64,000 nucleotides of DNA. Origin: Devosia sp. 1566. GTDB taxonomy: Bacteria > Pseudomonadota > Alphaproteobacteria > Rhizobiales > Devosiaceae. The notes beneath the pieces are model-generated. The model searched no databases, had not been told where the DNA came from, and saw nothing but the letters and a program-made list of their open reading frames with translations. The position numbers and the translations under genes were made by a program. The stretch is from contig NZ_CP034767.1 of the NCBI RefSeq assembly GCF_004005995.1, positions 2,480,001 through 2,544,000 of the forward strand, given 5' to 3'. Numbering within the stretch: position 1 is the first letter of the stretch; every line of letters begins with the position of its first letter. Below, one piece after another: positions 45,138 to 55,348 of this stretch.

Positions 45138-45492
45138 TGGTATCCTCCCGAATGAAACACGTGATCGAGGAAGAACCCGGCCAACAAGCGCGCCTTTTCC
45201 GGGCGGCGCTGGCAGCATTCCCCCTCTTAGGCTTTGGTTGGCTGGTTGCCCCAACACTCTTCCAAAGCGCCTTCCTCAGGAGACAACCAGAGGCCCCCTA
45301 TACTGTCAAGCAGCGGCCACCTGAATTCGCCCGCCGCCTGCCTTTTGGCAAGAACAGGGACAAATCCGCGTGTATTGCCGGACGCTTGCGCCGGCTATCG
45401 TCGAGCACTTGCCAGCCCGGATAGGGCGCTGCGCGTTTGACGCGCGCGGGCGCCCGCGCCATGGTGGCGCGCAATGCGCAAGGAGTCGGATC
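45138..45492. other. Divergent control region of thuE and the sulfurtransferase gene
   Basis: 355 bp without a credible gene; it must hold the two promoters. Frames crossing it lack ribosome sites or family character. No regulator gene for the thu operon (LacI or ROK) is seen near. I identified no clear operator. Confidence 0.4.
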
Positions 45493-46323
45493 ATGGATAA
45501 TCACTTTGTTTCAACCGACTGGCTGGCCGACCGTCTCGGCGATCCCGATCTGGTGATCGTGGATGGCTCCTGGCACATGCCCGGCTCCGTGCGCGATCCG
45601 CACGCCGAGTATCTGGAGTCCCATCTGCCGGGCGCGGTGTTCTTCGACATCGACGCGATCGCCGACAAGGACACCGACCTGCCCCATATGCTGCCCGCCC
45701 CTGCCGCCTTTGCCGGCGCCGTGGGTGAGCTCGGCATCGCCGATACCATGACCATCGTGGTCTACGACCAGTTCGGCATGGCCACTGCCCCCCGCGTCTG
45801 GTGGACCTTCAAGGTCATGGGCGCGCCCAACGTGCTCCTGCTCGAGGGCGGCTCGCCCAAATGGCGCGCCGAGGGCCGCCCCACCGAGTCAGGTCCCGTG
45901 CAGCGCGAGCCGCAATGGTTCGAAGTGCGGCTCGATCCCGACCGCGTCACCGATTTCGGCACCGTGCTCGCCCGCAGCCGCGACCGTGAAGCGCAGATCC
46001 TTGATGCCCGCCCCGCCGCTCGCTTCAACGCCGAAGTGCCCGAGCCGCGCCCGGGCCTGCGCGGTGGCCGCATTCCCGGCAGCATCAATGTGCCCGCGAG
46101 CCTTTTGACCGAAGCGGGTGCCATGCGCTCGCCTGACGAGCTGCGACAGCTTTTCGCCGAGCGCCGCATCGATCTCAGCCGCCCCATCATCACCACCTGT
46201 GGCTCGGGCATCACCGCCTCTGCCCTTGCGCTCGCGCTTGAGGTCGCCGGCGCCAAGGATGTGTCGGTTTATGACGGCTCCTGGACCGAATGGGGCGCCA
46301 ATCCCGATGCTCCGATCGCCTGA
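45493..46323 (+). CDS. sseA: Thiosulfate/3-mercaptopyruvate sulfurtransferase
   Basis: Transfers sulfur from 3-mercaptopyruvate or thiosulfate to an acceptor in the cytoplasm. 276 residues with two rhodanese domains; the second carries the active Cys in TCGSGITASALALALE (about residue 236). The CGSGITA loop fits mercaptopyruvate sulfurtransferase rather than rhodanese (CRxGx[R/T]). N-terminal: DGSWHMPGSVRDPHAEYLESHLPG (part shown). ATG 45493 has AAGGAG seven bases upstream; an upstream TTG-like extension to 45370 is unlikely. Confidence 0.9.
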   Translation: MDNHFVSTDWLADRLGDPDLVIVDGSWHMPGSVRDPHAEYLESHLPGAVFFDIDAIADKDTDLPHMLPAPAAFAGAVGELGIADTMTIVVYDQFGMATAPRVWWTFKVMGAPNVLLLEGGSPKWRAEGRPTESGPVQREPQWFEVRLDPDRVTDFGTVLARSRDREAQILDARPAARFNAEVPEPRPGLRGGRIPGSINVPASLLTEAGAMRSPDELRQLFAERRIDLSRPIITTCGSGITASALALALEVAGAKDVSVYDGSWTEWGANPDAPIA

Positions 46324-46445
46324 AACGGCGGTGCATGGTTAATTAACGGCATTGTAACGTGCGCAGGGGGGACCAAGGCTGATATGCTGCAACCGACAGC
46401 GCTGCGGCTCCTTCGCGCGCATTAGGTGAATGGGATAAAATCAGC

Positions 46446-47705
46446 TTGATACGGCAACTTCTGGCATCGGTGATCATTTTAGCCGCTGCGGCCCTGGCAT
46501 GGGTCTTTTTCGCCCCCGGCGCCACACAAACCCTGGCCTCCTACGGCATCGCCCTGCCCTTTGGCTCCACCCAGGAAGTTGCCAATGCCCCTCCAGCCGG
46601 GCGCCCGGGCGGCGCTCCTGGCGCCCCTGATGGCGCTCCCCGTGGACCCGCGGCCGGCCCTGGCGCAAACTCTGGTTCAGGTCCGGGCGGGCGCGGCCCA
46701 GGTGGCCCGCGCGGCGCCAGTCGCCAAACCAATGTCGTGACCACCGGGGTCACCCTCGCCACCATTAACGACACGCTCAGCGCCATCGGCGAAGGCACCG
46801 CCGTGCGCTCCGTCACCGTGGTTTCCTCCGCCGGCGGCACGCTGACCGAAGTTCTGGTCGCGCCCGGCCAGGAAGTGGCAGCCGGCGACGTCATCGCCCG
46901 CCTCGAAGCCGATGCCGAACAGCTTGCCCTCGACCGCGCCCGCCTCGCGGCCGATGATGCCGATGCGACCCTTGCCCGCACCGAAGGGCTCGCCAGCTCC
47001 AATGTCGTGGCCAACACCGCCCTCACCGCCGCCCAGCTCGCCGCCGCCAATGCCGATCTCGAGGTGCGCAATGCCGAACTGGCCCTCGCCCGCCGCACCA
47101 TCACCAGCCCTATCAGCGGCACGGTCGGATTGATCCAGGTCACCCCCGGCAATTATGTCGGCGCGCAAACCACCGTCACCACCATTGATGACATCGCGTC
47201 GGTGCGCGTCGATTTCTGGGTGCCCGAGCGCTACACCAGCATCGTCCAGCCAGGAACGCCGATCACCGTATCCGCGCTTGCCGTCCCCGGCCGCACTTTT
47301 GAAGGCGAGATCAGCGCCCTCGACAATCGCGTCGATCCCGCCAGCCGTACGCTCCAGGTCCAAGCTGAAATTCCCAATGAGGACGGCACCCTCCGCCCCG
47401 GCATGTCTTTCCAGGTGGCCCTGCGCTTCCCCGGCGAAACCTATCCAGCCGTCAATCCGCTGGCGATCCTGTGGTCCACCGAGGGCTCCTATGTCTGGAA
47501 ATATGTCGAGGGCCGCGCCGTGCGTGTGTCTGCCGAAATCGTCCAGCGCAACAGTGACGGCGTTTTGGTCCGGGCCGATCTGGAGCCGGGCGACGCCATC
47601 ATCACCGAAGGCGTGCTGCAGCTGAGCGAAGGCGCTCAGGTGACGCTCCTTGAAGGGCCCGACGGCACCGGGGGCGAACAGCCCCAGGCCGCGTCGGCCA
47701 GCTAG
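46446..47705 (+). CDS. RND efflux periplasmic adaptor (membrane fusion protein)
   Basis: 419 residues. N-terminal signal/anchor ASVIILAAAALAWVFFA, then a Pro/Gly/Ala-rich linker of about 45 residues (about 48-92, GAPRGPAAGPGANSG), then the lipoyl and hairpin domain (LVAPGQEVAAGDVIARLEAD, about 140) and TITSPISGTVGLIQVTPGNYV, and beta-barrel domain RTLQVQAEIPNEDGTLRPGM. It bridges pump and outer membrane. The start is a TTG at 46446 as best choice; an in-frame GTG at 46470 would still leave most of the anchor. The pump gene follows after 19 bp; no outer-membrane channel gene is near. Confidence 0.82.
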   Translation: MIRQLLASVIILAAAALAWVFFAPGATQTLASYGIALPFGSTQEVANAPPAGRPGGAPGAPDGAPRGPAAGPGANSGSGPGGRGPGGPRGASRQTNVVTTGVTLATINDTLSAIGEGTAVRSVTVVSSAGGTLTEVLVAPGQEVAAGDVIARLEADAEQLALDRARLAADDADATLARTEGLASSNVVANTALTAAQLAAANADLEVRNAELALARRTITSPISGTVGLIQVTPGNYVGAQTTVTTIDDIASVRVDFWVPERYTSIVQPGTPITVSALAVPGRTFEGEISALDNRVDPASRTLQVQAEIPNEDGTLRPGMSFQVALRFPGETYPAVNPLAILWSTEGSYVWKYVEGRAVRVSAEIVQRNSDGVLVRADLEPGDAIITEGVLQLSEGAQVTLLEGPDGTGGEQPQAASAS

Positions 47706-47724
47706 CCCGCAAAGGATTATGCCC

Positions 47725-50700
47725 ATGTCGATTGCAGCAAAAAACCAGCGCGGCGGCACCCTCGCCGGCCTCTTTGTGCGCCGCCCGGTCATGGCGATGG
47801 TGATCAATGCCCTCATCGTCGTGGCCGGCCTTGCCGCGCTGCTAGGCGCCGAAGTGCGCGAACTGCCCAGCGTCGAGCAGCCCGTCCTGTCCATCTCCAC
47901 CCGCTTCGAAGGCGCCGCCGCCGAAACGGTGGATCGCGAGGTGACCGCGGTTGTAGAAGGCGCCGTGGCGCGCGTTCAGGGCGTCACCGCCATTTCCTCG
48001 AGTTCCTCCACCAATACCAGCCGCGTTACCCTGGAATTTACCGACGGCACCAATCTCGATGTCGCGACCTCCGATGTTCGCGATGCCCTGAGCCGCGTCA
48101 CGCGCTCCCTGCCCGACGGGGTAGATGACCCCACCATCTTCAAGGCAGACTCCGATGCCCAGGCCGTTATCCAGCTTGCGGTCACGTCCGATATCGTCCC
48201 GGTAGGCGAGCTCAGCCAGTTGGTCGAGGACGTGATTTCCGAGCGCCTCGCTGCCGTCAACGGCGTGGCCGAAGTGCAGGTCTATGGCACGCGCGAAACC
48301 GCGTTCGAGATTGATGTCGATCCCGTCAAGCTCGCCAGCCTTGGGCTCACCGTCGCCGATATCCGCAACGCCGTTTCCACCATTGCCTTCGATACGCCCG
48401 CCGGCTCGATAAACGGCCCCAACCAGAATATTTCCGTGCGCGCCCTCTCCGAAGTCACCCAGCCGGAGGACTTCGAGAACATCATCATCTCGGGCAAGAC
48501 GACGCTGGGCGATGTCGCGACTGTCGTCTTCGACGCCGCCGCCAGCACTTCGTCGCTCCGCTCCGATGGCAAGCCCGGCATTGGCCTCGGCATCGTGCGC
48601 CAGGCCCAGTCCAACACCATCGAGATTTCGGAAGGCGTTCATGCCGCCGTCGAGGTGCTCAACCAGACCCTGCCCGAAGGCGTCAACGTCAAGATTTCCA
48701 GCGACGATGCGGTCTTCATCGAAGGCGCGTTGCATGAGGTGCAGATTGCCCTCATCGTCTCCCTACTGGTGGTCGTCGCCATCATCTATCTGTTCCTGCT
48801 CGATTGGCGCGCCACCATCGTGCCGGCCCTCTCCATGCCCATCGCCCTTCTGGGCGCCGTCGCGGGCATTTACCTCGCCGGCTTCTCGCTCAACATCATC
48901 ACGCTCCTCGCCCTTGTGCTCGCCACCGGGCTGGTGGTCGACGATGCCATCGTCGTGCTGGAAAATATCGTGCGCCGCAAAGCCATGGGCGCCGGACCGC
49001 GCGCTGCCGCAGTCCTGGGTACCCAGGAAGTGTTCTTTGCGGTGGTCGCCACCACCCTCACCCTCGCCGCCGTGTTCATCCCGCTCTCCTTCCTTGCGGG
49101 TCAAACGGGGCGCCTGTTCCGCGAATTCGGCTTCACTCTCGCGATTGCCGTGTTGCTGTCTTCGGTAGTGGCACTGTCGCTTGGCCCCATGATCGCCTCG
49201 CGCCTGCTCAAGGCCGAGCTGCATACCGATCAACCCCGCAAGGGTCTGATCGGGGGCATCGGGCGCTTCTTTGCCCGTCTTTATAGCCGCACCCTCAAGC
49301 TCGCCCTTGCCAACCCCTTTGTGGTGGTGCTCGTCGCGCTGCTCTTTGCCGCCTCGTCCTATTACGTCTATGGTAATCTGCGTCAGGAGATCACCCCGCC
49401 CGAGGACCGCTCGCAGATTTCCCTGCGCGTGCAGGCCCCCAGCACCGCTAGCCTCGATTATGTGCGCAGCCAGATGACGACCATCGAGTCCATGCTGCAG
49501 CCCTTTGTCGACAATGGCGAAATCCGCTCGATCTTTGTGCTCTCCGGCTGGGGCAATGGCGGCTCGCTCACTCTTTCCCTTGCCCCCTGGGGTGAACGGG
49601 AACGTAGCCAGGCCGAGATCGCGGCCGACATCAATGCCCTGATGGCCCAGGTTCCCGGCGTGCGCGCTTCGGTCGGTCAGGGCAACAGCCTTGGCATCCG
49701 CGGCGGCGGCTCGGGCCTGCAATTTGCCGTGGTCGGCTCCAACTATGATGTGCTGGCCGACACGGCCGAAACCATCAGCGACAGGCTCGAGGAAGACGGG
49801 CGCTTCGGTCGCGTTACCGTCAATTTCGATACGACCCAGCCCCAGCTCACCTTGTCGGTCAACCGTGAACGGGCTGACGCGCTCGGCATCGATATCAACG
49901 GCCTTGCCACCACCATGCAGGCCATGATCGACGGCACCGATGTGGGCACAGTCTTCATTGAGGACACCAGCTACACCGTGCGGATGCTCTCCACCAGCAA
50001 TCCGGTCAATGACCCGCGCGACCTCGAAACCCTCTTCGTCAAGACCGGCCAGGGCCGCTATGTGCCCATGTCGACCATCGCCACCATCACCGAGTCTGCC
50101 GTGCCGCCGACCTTGCGGCGCGAGCAGCAGCGGCGCGCCGTGACGGTCACCGCCAGCCTTGAAGATGGCGGCCTGGCGCTCGGCGACGCCTACACCCGGC
50201 TGCTTGAAATTGCTCGCCCGATCATGCCCGAGGGCACCGCCATTCTGCCGCTGGCTGAAGCCAAGACGCTGGGTGAAGCCAATAACGGCCTGTTCCTCAC
50301 TTTCGGCTTTGCGCTTGTCATCATCCTTCTGGTGCTGGCGGCGCAGTTCGAAAGCTTGTGGAGCGCCATCATCGTGATGACCACCGTGCCCTTCGGCGTT
50401 GCGGCGGCGCTTTATGCGCTGCTGGTCACGGGAGGCAGCCTCAACATCTTCAGCCAGATCGGGCTCGTCCTCGTGGTCGGCATCATGGCCAAGAACGGCA
50501 TTCTGATTGTTGAATTTGCCAATCAGTTGCGCGACGAAGGCCGCTCGGTGGGCGAAGCGATCGAGGAAGCCTCCAATATTCGGCTGCGCCCGGTGATGAT
50601 GACCATGATCGCCACCATCATCGGCGGCCTGCCATTGGTGCTGGCCAGCGGCGCGGGCGCCGAAGCGCGGACGGCGCTTGGCTGGGTGATGGTGGGCGGC

Positions 50701-50853
50701 CTCAGCTTCGCCGCCATCTCGACGCTCTACCTGACGCCGGTGGCCTATTTGCTGCTCGCCCGCTTCAGCAAGCCCAAGGCCGAACAGGAAGCGCGCCTCG
50801 AGCGCGAACTCGACGCCGCCAACGCCCCGGCCGCATCGGTCCCGGCAGAGTAA
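47725..50853 (+). CDS. RND multidrug efflux permease (HAE1-like)
   Basis: 1042 residues with 12 helices and two large periplasmic domains. N-terminus FVRRPVMAMVINALIVVAG is the usual helix 1 entry. Proton-relay Asp pair in ATGLVVDDAIVVLENIVRR (about residue 405) and Lys in VVGIMAKNGILIVEFANQLR (about 925), both intact, so the pump is likely active. Substrate range cannot be read. ATG 47725 has AAGGA eight bases upstream; ATG 47719 lies too close to it. Runs on the same transcript as the adaptor gene. Confidence 0.93.
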   Translation: MSIAAKNQRGGTLAGLFVRRPVMAMVINALIVVAGLAALLGAEVRELPSVEQPVLSISTRFEGAAAETVDREVTAVVEGAVARVQGVTAISSSSSTNTSRVTLEFTDGTNLDVATSDVRDALSRVTRSLPDGVDDPTIFKADSDAQAVIQLAVTSDIVPVGELSQLVEDVISERLAAVNGVAEVQVYGTRETAFEIDVDPVKLASLGLTVADIRNAVSTIAFDTPAGSINGPNQNISVRALSEVTQPEDFENIIISGKTTLGDVATVVFDAAASTSSLRSDGKPGIGLGIVRQAQSNTIEISEGVHAAVEVLNQTLPEGVNVKISSDDAVFIEGALHEVQIALIVSLLVVVAIIYLFLLDWRATIVPALSMPIALLGAVAGIYLAGFSLNIITLLALVLATGLVVDDAIVVLENIVRRKAMGAGPRAAAVLGTQEVFFAVVATTLTLAAVFIPLSFLAGQTGRLFREFGFTLAIAVLLSSVVALSLGPMIASRLLKAELHTDQPRKGLIGGIGRFFARLYSRTLKLALANPFVVVLVALLFAASSYYVYGNLRQEITPPEDRSQISLRVQAPSTASLDYVRSQMTTIESMLQPFVDNGEIRSIFVLSGWGNGGSLTLSLAPWGERERSQAEIAADINALMAQVPGVRASVGQGNSLGIRGGGSGLQFAVVGSNYDVLADTAETISDRLEEDGRFGRVTVNFDTTQPQLTLSVNRERADALGIDINGLATTMQAMIDGTDVGTVFIEDTSYTVRMLSTSNPVNDPRDLETLFVKTGQGRYVPMSTIATITESAVPPTLRREQQRRAVTVTASLEDGGLALGDAYTRLLEIARPIMPEGTAILPLAEAKTLGEANNGLFLTFGFALVIILLVLAAQFESLWSAIIVMTTVPFGVAAALYALLVTGGSLNIFSQIGLVLVVGIMAKNGILIVEFANQLRDEGRSVGEAIEEASNIRLRPVMMTMIATIIGGLPLVLASGAGAEARTALGWVMVGGLSFAAISTLYLTPVAYLLLARFSKPKAEQEARLERELDAANAPAASVPAE

Positions 50854-51293
50854 GCCGGCACCGGACCGGTCGGTCGCCCCGTGGCGGCCGACCAACTTAT
50901 CCCCGGTGCCAAAAGCTCGGTTATTGTTGCCCCATCTTCATGCGCAACTGCGCGGTCGCGACGAACGGTCGGCATGGGGAGGCCGGATGGCATGGGGGTC
51001 GCTCCATGTCCTGTGGTTTAAAGGATGATCTGTGACCCGATTTGAGCCCCCGGGTTTGTCTTTCGGCACGGGCTTAAGCCGAGGACGGTCCTTTCCATAG
51101 AGTCTCCGGGATAGCATGGGGCAAGGCTTGCTTCACCTATACCTTTTGCCGGACGACCGGCACCGAGGCGATCCTTGCCCCATGTCGCAGCCGCTGGCCC
51201 TTGGTCGAGCGGAGATTTGGCACATCCCCGCCCTTGTAAACAAAAGGCCGCCGGATTGCTCCGGCGGCCAGATTTGAATCTGCGAACAGGCGC
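50854..51293. other. 440-bp convergent intergenic region with large hairpins
   Basis: No gene seen. Right after the pump stop is a nested hairpin (50857-50910): outer arms GGCACCGG/CCGGTGCC and inner GGTCGGTCGCC-CCGT-GGCGGCCGACC with one G-U-type pair, but no T-run. Further right, CATGGGGCAAGG (51115-51126) and CCTTGCCCCATG (51173-51184) are a perfect 12-bp inverted repeat around a 46-nt centre with GCCGG-ACGA-CCGGC inside. A terminator for mmsB is at 51246. A structured RNA or cruciform is possible. Confidence 0.45.
51241..51269 (-). terminator. Rho-independent terminator of the mms operon
   Basis: Minus-strand: GGCCGCCGGA, loop GCAA, TCCGGCGGCC followed by TTTTGTTT. The 10-bp stem lies 24 bases past the mmsB stop. 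The loop-proximal sequence GGATTGCTCC is also in the hairpin at 55289-55304. Confidence 0.85.
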
Positions 51294-52520
51294 TTAAGCT
51301 TTGTTCTTGTTGTAAACGTCGAACACCACGGCGCCCAACAGCACCAGGCCCTTGATCACCTGCTGCCAGTCGATATTGACGCCCATGATCGACATGCCAT
51401 TGTTCATCACGCCCATAATGAAGGCGCCGATCACGGCCCCTGCCACCTGCCCCACGCCACCCAGGGCCGAGGCACCGCCGATGAACACGGCCGCGATCAC
51501 GTCGAGCTCGAAGCCCTGCCCTGCCTTGGGGGTCGCGGTATTGAGGCGCGCCGCAAAGATCAGCCCGGCAAGAGCCGCCAGCATGCCCATGATCACGAAC
51601 ACATAAAAGGTCAGCCGCTCGGTCTTGATGCCCGAAAGCTGCGCCGCCTTGCTGTTGCCGCCCAGCGCATAGATGCGCCGGCCCAGCGTCGTGCGCTTGG
51701 TCACGAACACAAAGATCGCGATCAGGATCGACATTACGATCAGCACATTGGGCAGGCCGCGATAGGACGCCAGCAGGTATGAGAAGAACAGGATCAGCGC
51801 ACCCAGCACCGCGGTCTTGACCGCGAATACGGCAAAAGGCTCGGCTTCATAGCCATGCTCCTGCCGGCGCTTGCGGCTGCGCAGGCTGGTGAACACATAG
51901 GCCAGCGTCACGAGGATGCCGATCACCAGCGTCGTGGTGTGCAGCACCAGCGGCGGGCCATCGCCCTGCGGAATGGTGATGGGACCGATGATATCGGGCA
52001 CAAAACCGGCGCTCAGCAGCTGGAATTCCACCGGGAACGGGCCCACCGAAGCCCCGCCCAGCAGCGCCAGCACCAGGCCCTTGAACACCAGCATGCCCGC
52101 CAGCGTCACGATAAAGGACGGGATCTTGAGATAAGCGATCCAATAGCCCTGTGCGGCGCCGATGGCAGCACCAACCGCCAGGCACAGCACCATGGTGGCG
52201 AGTGGCGGAATGCCCCAGCGCACCATCATGATCGCGGCGAGACCGCCGACAAAGCCTGAGACCGAGCCCACCGACAGATCGATATGGCCAGCGACGATCA
52301 CCAGCAGCATGCCCAGCGACATGATCACGATATAGGAGTTCTGCAGGATCACATTGGTCAGGTTCAATGGCCGGAACATCGTGCCATTGGTGGTGATCTG
52401 GAAGAACACCATGATGGCCAGCAACGCGACGACCAGCCCGTAGTCGCGAAGATTGGCCTGGAGTACGGAGCGCGCCGAAGAAGTGGTGCTCGGTACCTGC
52501 GGTACGGTTTCGGTGGTCAT
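51294..52520 (-). CDS. mmsB: Monosaccharide ABC transporter permease
   Basis: 408 residues of the RbsC/XylH/GguB family with about ten helices. Typical: [31 protein letters not shown] at the first conserved loop (part shown), [18 protein letters not shown] [44 protein letters not shown] and [20 protein letters not shown]. Works with MmsA and two ChvE-like binders for uptake of glucose, galactose, arabinose or xylose. ATG 52520 overlaps the mmsA stop by 4 bases and has GAAGG upstream. Confidence 0.92.
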   Translation of the reverse strand: MTTETVPQVPSTTSSARSVLQANLRDYGLVVALLAIMVFFQITTNGTMFRPLNLTNVILQNSYIVIMSLGMLLVIVAGHIDLSVGSVSGFVGGLAAIMMVRWGIPPLATMVLCLAVGAAIGAAQGYWIAYLKIPSFIVTLAGMLVFKGLVLALLGGASVGPFPVEFQLLSAGFVPDIIGPITIPQGDGPPLVLHTTTLVIGILVTLAYVFTSLRSRKRRQEHGYEAEPFAVFAVKTAVLGALILFFSYLLASYRGLPNVLIVMSILIAIFVFVTKRTTLGRRIYALGGNSKAAQLSGIKTERLTFYVFVIMGMLAALAGLIFAARLNTATPKAGQGFELDVIAAVFIGGASALGGVGQVAGAVIGAFIMGVMNNGMSIMGVNIDWQQVIKGLVLLGAVVFDVYNKNKA

Positions 52521-54049
52521 GCGATTTTTCCTTCTGCACGCACGATAGAGCGCATGATTCGTTCCTGGCTTGCCTCGCTCCCGGCGAGCTCGCCAACGAT
52601 GCGGCCTTCATTCATCACATAGATGCGGTCACAGATCCCCAGCAGCTCGGGCATTTCCGAGGAGATGACCAGAATGCCCTTCCCCTCGTCAGCCAGCTTG
52701 TTGATGATCGTGTAGATTTCATACTTGGCGCCAACATCGATGCCGCGGGTGGGCTCGTCGAGGATCAGCAGGTCAGGGTTGGCGAACAGCCACTTGCTGA
52801 GCACGACCTTCTGCTGGTTGCCGCCTGAAAGATTGCCCACGATCTGATACACGCTCGAGGAGCGGATATTGGTCATCTTGCGATAATCGTTGGCGACCTT
52901 CATCTCGGCCATGTCGTCGATCACCCCGCCATGCGAGATGCCCGGCAAATTGGCCAGCGTCGTATTGTGCTTGATGTGGTCGATTAGGTTCAGCCCATAG
53001 GTCTTGCGATCCTCGGTGGCATAGGCAATCCCGGCATCCACTGCCCGGCGGACGGTGGAGGTATCCACCTTCTTGCCATGCATGAACACTTCGCCCGAAA
53101 TGTTGCGCCCATAGGTCTTGCCAAAAAGGCTCATGGCGAATTCGGTCCGCCCGGCCCCCATCAGCCCGGCAATGCCCACCACTTCGCCCTTGCGCACATT
53201 GAGGTTGACCCCCTTGATCACCTGCCGCTCGCTGTGGAGCGGGTGGTAAACCGACCAATTCTTGACCTCGAGCAGCACCTCACCGATCTTCGGTTCGCGC
53301 TTGGGATAACGATCCTCGAGCGAGCGGCCCACCATGGACGCGATGATCCGGTCTTCCGACATATCGGCGCGGTCCATCGTCTCGATGGTGCGCCCATCCC
53401 GGATCACCGTGACCCGGTCGGCGACACGGGCGATCTCGTTGAGCTTGTGCGAGATGATGATCGAAGTAATCCCCTGCGCCTTGAACTCCAGTAGAAGATC
53501 AAGCAGTGCCGCGCTGTCCTTCTCGGACAGGCTCGCCGTGGGTTCATCAAGGATCAGCAGTTTGACTTCTTTGGACAGCGCCTTGGCAATTTCCACCAGC
53601 TGCTGCTTGCCCACCCCGATATGGGTGACCAACGTATCGGGATCTTCCTTGAGCCCGACCATGGACAACAGCTTGCGCGCGCCATTGCGCGTCTCATCCC
53701 AGTCGATCACCCCCGCTTTTGCCTGCTCATTGCCCAGAAAGATGTTTTCGGCAATCGAGAGCAACGGCACCAGCGCCAGCTCCTGATGGATGATGACAAT
53801 ACCCACATGTTCGCTGTCGCGGATGGTTTTGAAGGCAACCGGTTTGTCTTGATAAATGATCTCCCCTTCGTAGCTGCCGGCAGGATAAACCCCGCTCAGC
53901 ACCTTCATCAGGGTGGATTTGCCCGCGCCGTTTTCCCCCACAATGGCGTGGATCTCGGCTTCGCGCACATCCAGGTTCACATCCTGCAGCGCCTTGACCC
54001 CCGGAAAGGTCTTGGTGATGCCGCGCATTTCCAGAATGGTCTTGGTCAT
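52517..54049 (-). CDS. mmsA: Monosaccharide ABC transporter ATP-binding protein, tandem ABC domains
   Basis: 510 residues. Domain 1: Walker [17 protein letters not shown] (about 39), signature [15 protein letters not shown], Walker [14 protein letters not shown]. Domain 2: [17 protein letters not shown] (imperfect Walker A, about 292), signature [16 protein letters not shown], Walker [21 protein letters not shown]. Standard for GguA/MmsA/RbsA sugar ATPases. ATG 54049 starts the conserved sequence; the frame to 54139 covers the intergenic hairpin. Last-but-one gene of the operon. Confidence 0.92.
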   Translation of the reverse strand: MTKTILEMRGITKTFPGVKALQDVNLDVREAEIHAIVGENGAGKSTLMKVLSGVYPAGSYEGEIIYQDKPVAFKTIRDSEHVGIVIIHQELALVPLLSIAENIFLGNEQAKAGVIDWDETRNGARKLLSMVGLKEDPDTLVTHIGVGKQQLVEIAKALSKEVKLLILDEPTASLSEKDSAALLDLLLEFKAQGITSIIISHKLNEIARVADRVTVIRDGRTIETMDRADMSEDRIIASMVGRSLEDRYPKREPKIGEVLLEVKNWSVYHPLHSERQVIKGVNLNVRKGEVVGIAGLMGAGRTEFAMSLFGKTYGRNISGEVFMHGKKVDTSTVRRAVDAGIAYATEDRKTYGLNLIDHIKHNTTLANLPGISHGGVIDDMAEMKVANDYRKMTNIRSSSVYQIVGNLSGGNQQKVVLSKWLFANPDLLILDEPTRGIDVGAKYEIYTIINKLADEGKGILVISSEMPELLGICDRIYVMNEGRIVGELAGSEASQERIMRSIVRAEGKIA

Positions 54050-54129
54050 CGTCTTGTCTCTAACGCTCCGTAGCGCGGCGCTTAGCTTGGTTCTACCGGG
54101 TCCGGCAAGCAACGCCTTTGTGACGGGAA

Positions 54130-54153
54130 GGCCCCGCAAACAAATGCGGGGCC
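54130..54153. other. Hairpin between the binding-protein gene and mmsA
   Basis: GGCCCCGCA, loop AACAAA, TGCGGGGCC; 9-bp perfect stem, 20 bases beyond the binding-protein stop. No T-run. Most likely stabilises the binding-protein mRNA so it outnumbers the ATPase and permease; inferred. Confidence 0.55.
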
Positions 54154-54172
54154 CAGTCCTTGGTTTGCAGGA

Positions 54173-55246
54173 TTACTGGACGTCTTCGGCCTTGATATAG
54201 CCCGAGTCGATCAGCAGTTCCTGGTAGTTGGTCTTGTCCACTTCATATGGCGTCAGCAGGATCGAGGGCACGACCTTGACACCATTGTCGTAAGTGGTGG
54301 TGTCGAGGCCTTCAGGCGTGTCGCCCGAAACAACCGTTTCCACGAGGTCCGCGGTAACGCGGGCCAATTCACGGGTGTCCTTGTAAACGGTCGAGTACTG
54401 CTCGCCCGCAACGATCGCCTTGACCGACGGAGCCTCGGCGTCCTGGCCCGAAATGATCGGCCAGGCGAGGTCGGACGAACCATAACCAACGCCGCGCAGC
54501 GACGAGATGATGCCGCGAGCCAGCCCGTCATTGGGTGCCAGCACGGCATCGACGCGGGTGCCGTCCGAATAAGCGCTGGACAGCAAGTTATCCATGCGAG
54601 ACTGGGCGGTGGCACCATCCCAGCGCAGGGTACCAACCGTCTGCATGCCGGTCTGCCCGGACTTGACGACGAGGTCCCCCTTGTCGATCAGCGGCTGGAA
54701 CACGCTCATCGCGCCGTCGTAGAAGAAGAAAGCATTGTTGTCGTCGGGCGAGCCGCCGAACAGCTCGATATTGAACGGGCCGGGCTTCCCGGGATAGCCG
54801 AGGCCCTTGAGGATCGAATTGGCCTGCAGCACGCCCACCTGGAAGTTGTCGAAAGTGGTGTAGTAATCCACATTCCCGGTGTCGCGGATCAGGCGGTCAT
54901 AGGCGAACACTTCCACTTCGGACTCGCCCGCCTGCTGCAGCACGGCCGACAGCGTCGTGCCATCGAGCGCGGCGATCACCAGGGCATCAACACCCGTGGT
55001 GAGCATGTTTTCGATCTGGGCGAGCTGGTTGGGAATATCGTCGCCGGCATATTGCAGGTCGACCGTATAGCCCTTTTCCTCAAGCGCGGCCTTGAGCTCG
55101 GCGCCATCGGAAATCCAGCGCAGCGTGGTCTGCTCGGGCATCGAAATGCCGATCGTGCCCTTGTCCTGGGCCAAGGCCGCGCTCGAGGCCGTCATTGCCA
55201 CGGCGCTCACCGCCAGAACACTGGCGAAGGTCTTCAAAAATGTCAT
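54173..55246 (-). CDS. ChvE-like monosaccharide-binding protein, copy A
   Basis: 357 residues, same length as copy B and about 85 percent alike by eye across the mature protein. Signal [18 protein letters not shown]. Family signatures: [77 protein letters not shown] and [18 protein letters not shown]. Differs from copy B at candidate sugar contacts: APNDG against SPYDG, and [11 protein letters not shown] against [14 protein letters not shown] 55246 follows AGGGA. Sits second in the operon, followed by a hairpin and mmsA. Confidence 0.9.
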   Translation of the reverse strand: MTFLKTFASVLAVSAVAMTASSAALAQDKGTIGISMPEQTTLRWISDGAELKAALEEKGYTVDLQYAGDDIPNQLAQIENMLTTGVDALVIAALDGTTLSAVLQQAGESEVEVFAYDRLIRDTGNVDYYTTFDNFQVGVLQANSILKGLGYPGKPGPFNIELFGGSPDDNNAFFFYDGAMSVFQPLIDKGDLVVKSGQTGMQTVGTLRWDGATAQSRMDNLLSSAYSDGTRVDAVLAPNDGLARGIISSLRGVGYGSSDLAWPIISGQDAEAPSVKAIVAGEQYSTVYKDTRELARVTADLVETVVSGDTPEGLDTTTYDNGVKVVPSILLTPYEVDKTNYQELLIDSGYIKAEDVQ

Positions 55247-55288
55247 GTATCGCATCCCTGTGGAGCAAAGAACTTTTGCAAGAACGCC

Positions 55289-55304
55289 GGCGGATTGCTC
55301 CGCC
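55289..55304. other. Short hairpin between binding-protein genes B and A
   Basis: GGCGGA, loop TTGC, TCCGCC. Shares GGATTGCTCC with the terminator at the operon end. May be a remnant of the terminator or stabiliser duplicated with the gene. Confidence 0.45.
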
Positions 55305-55348
55305 AGCGCAGTCATTCCTCGTCCGGGCGAGAACGAAAAGCCCGGCCG

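Noticed and set aside
45137..45424. A 95-residue plus-strand frame in the thuE/sseA gap with a hydrophobic stretch
   Set aside because: It begins inside the thuE ribosome-site region, has no ribosome site of its own and its C-terminal half is basic and unstructured; the sequence is better explained as divergent promoters.
48763..50895. A 710-residue minus-strand frame across the RND pump gene
   Set aside because: Antisense shadow of a clear efflux permease; rich in Gly, His and Asp and without family signatures.
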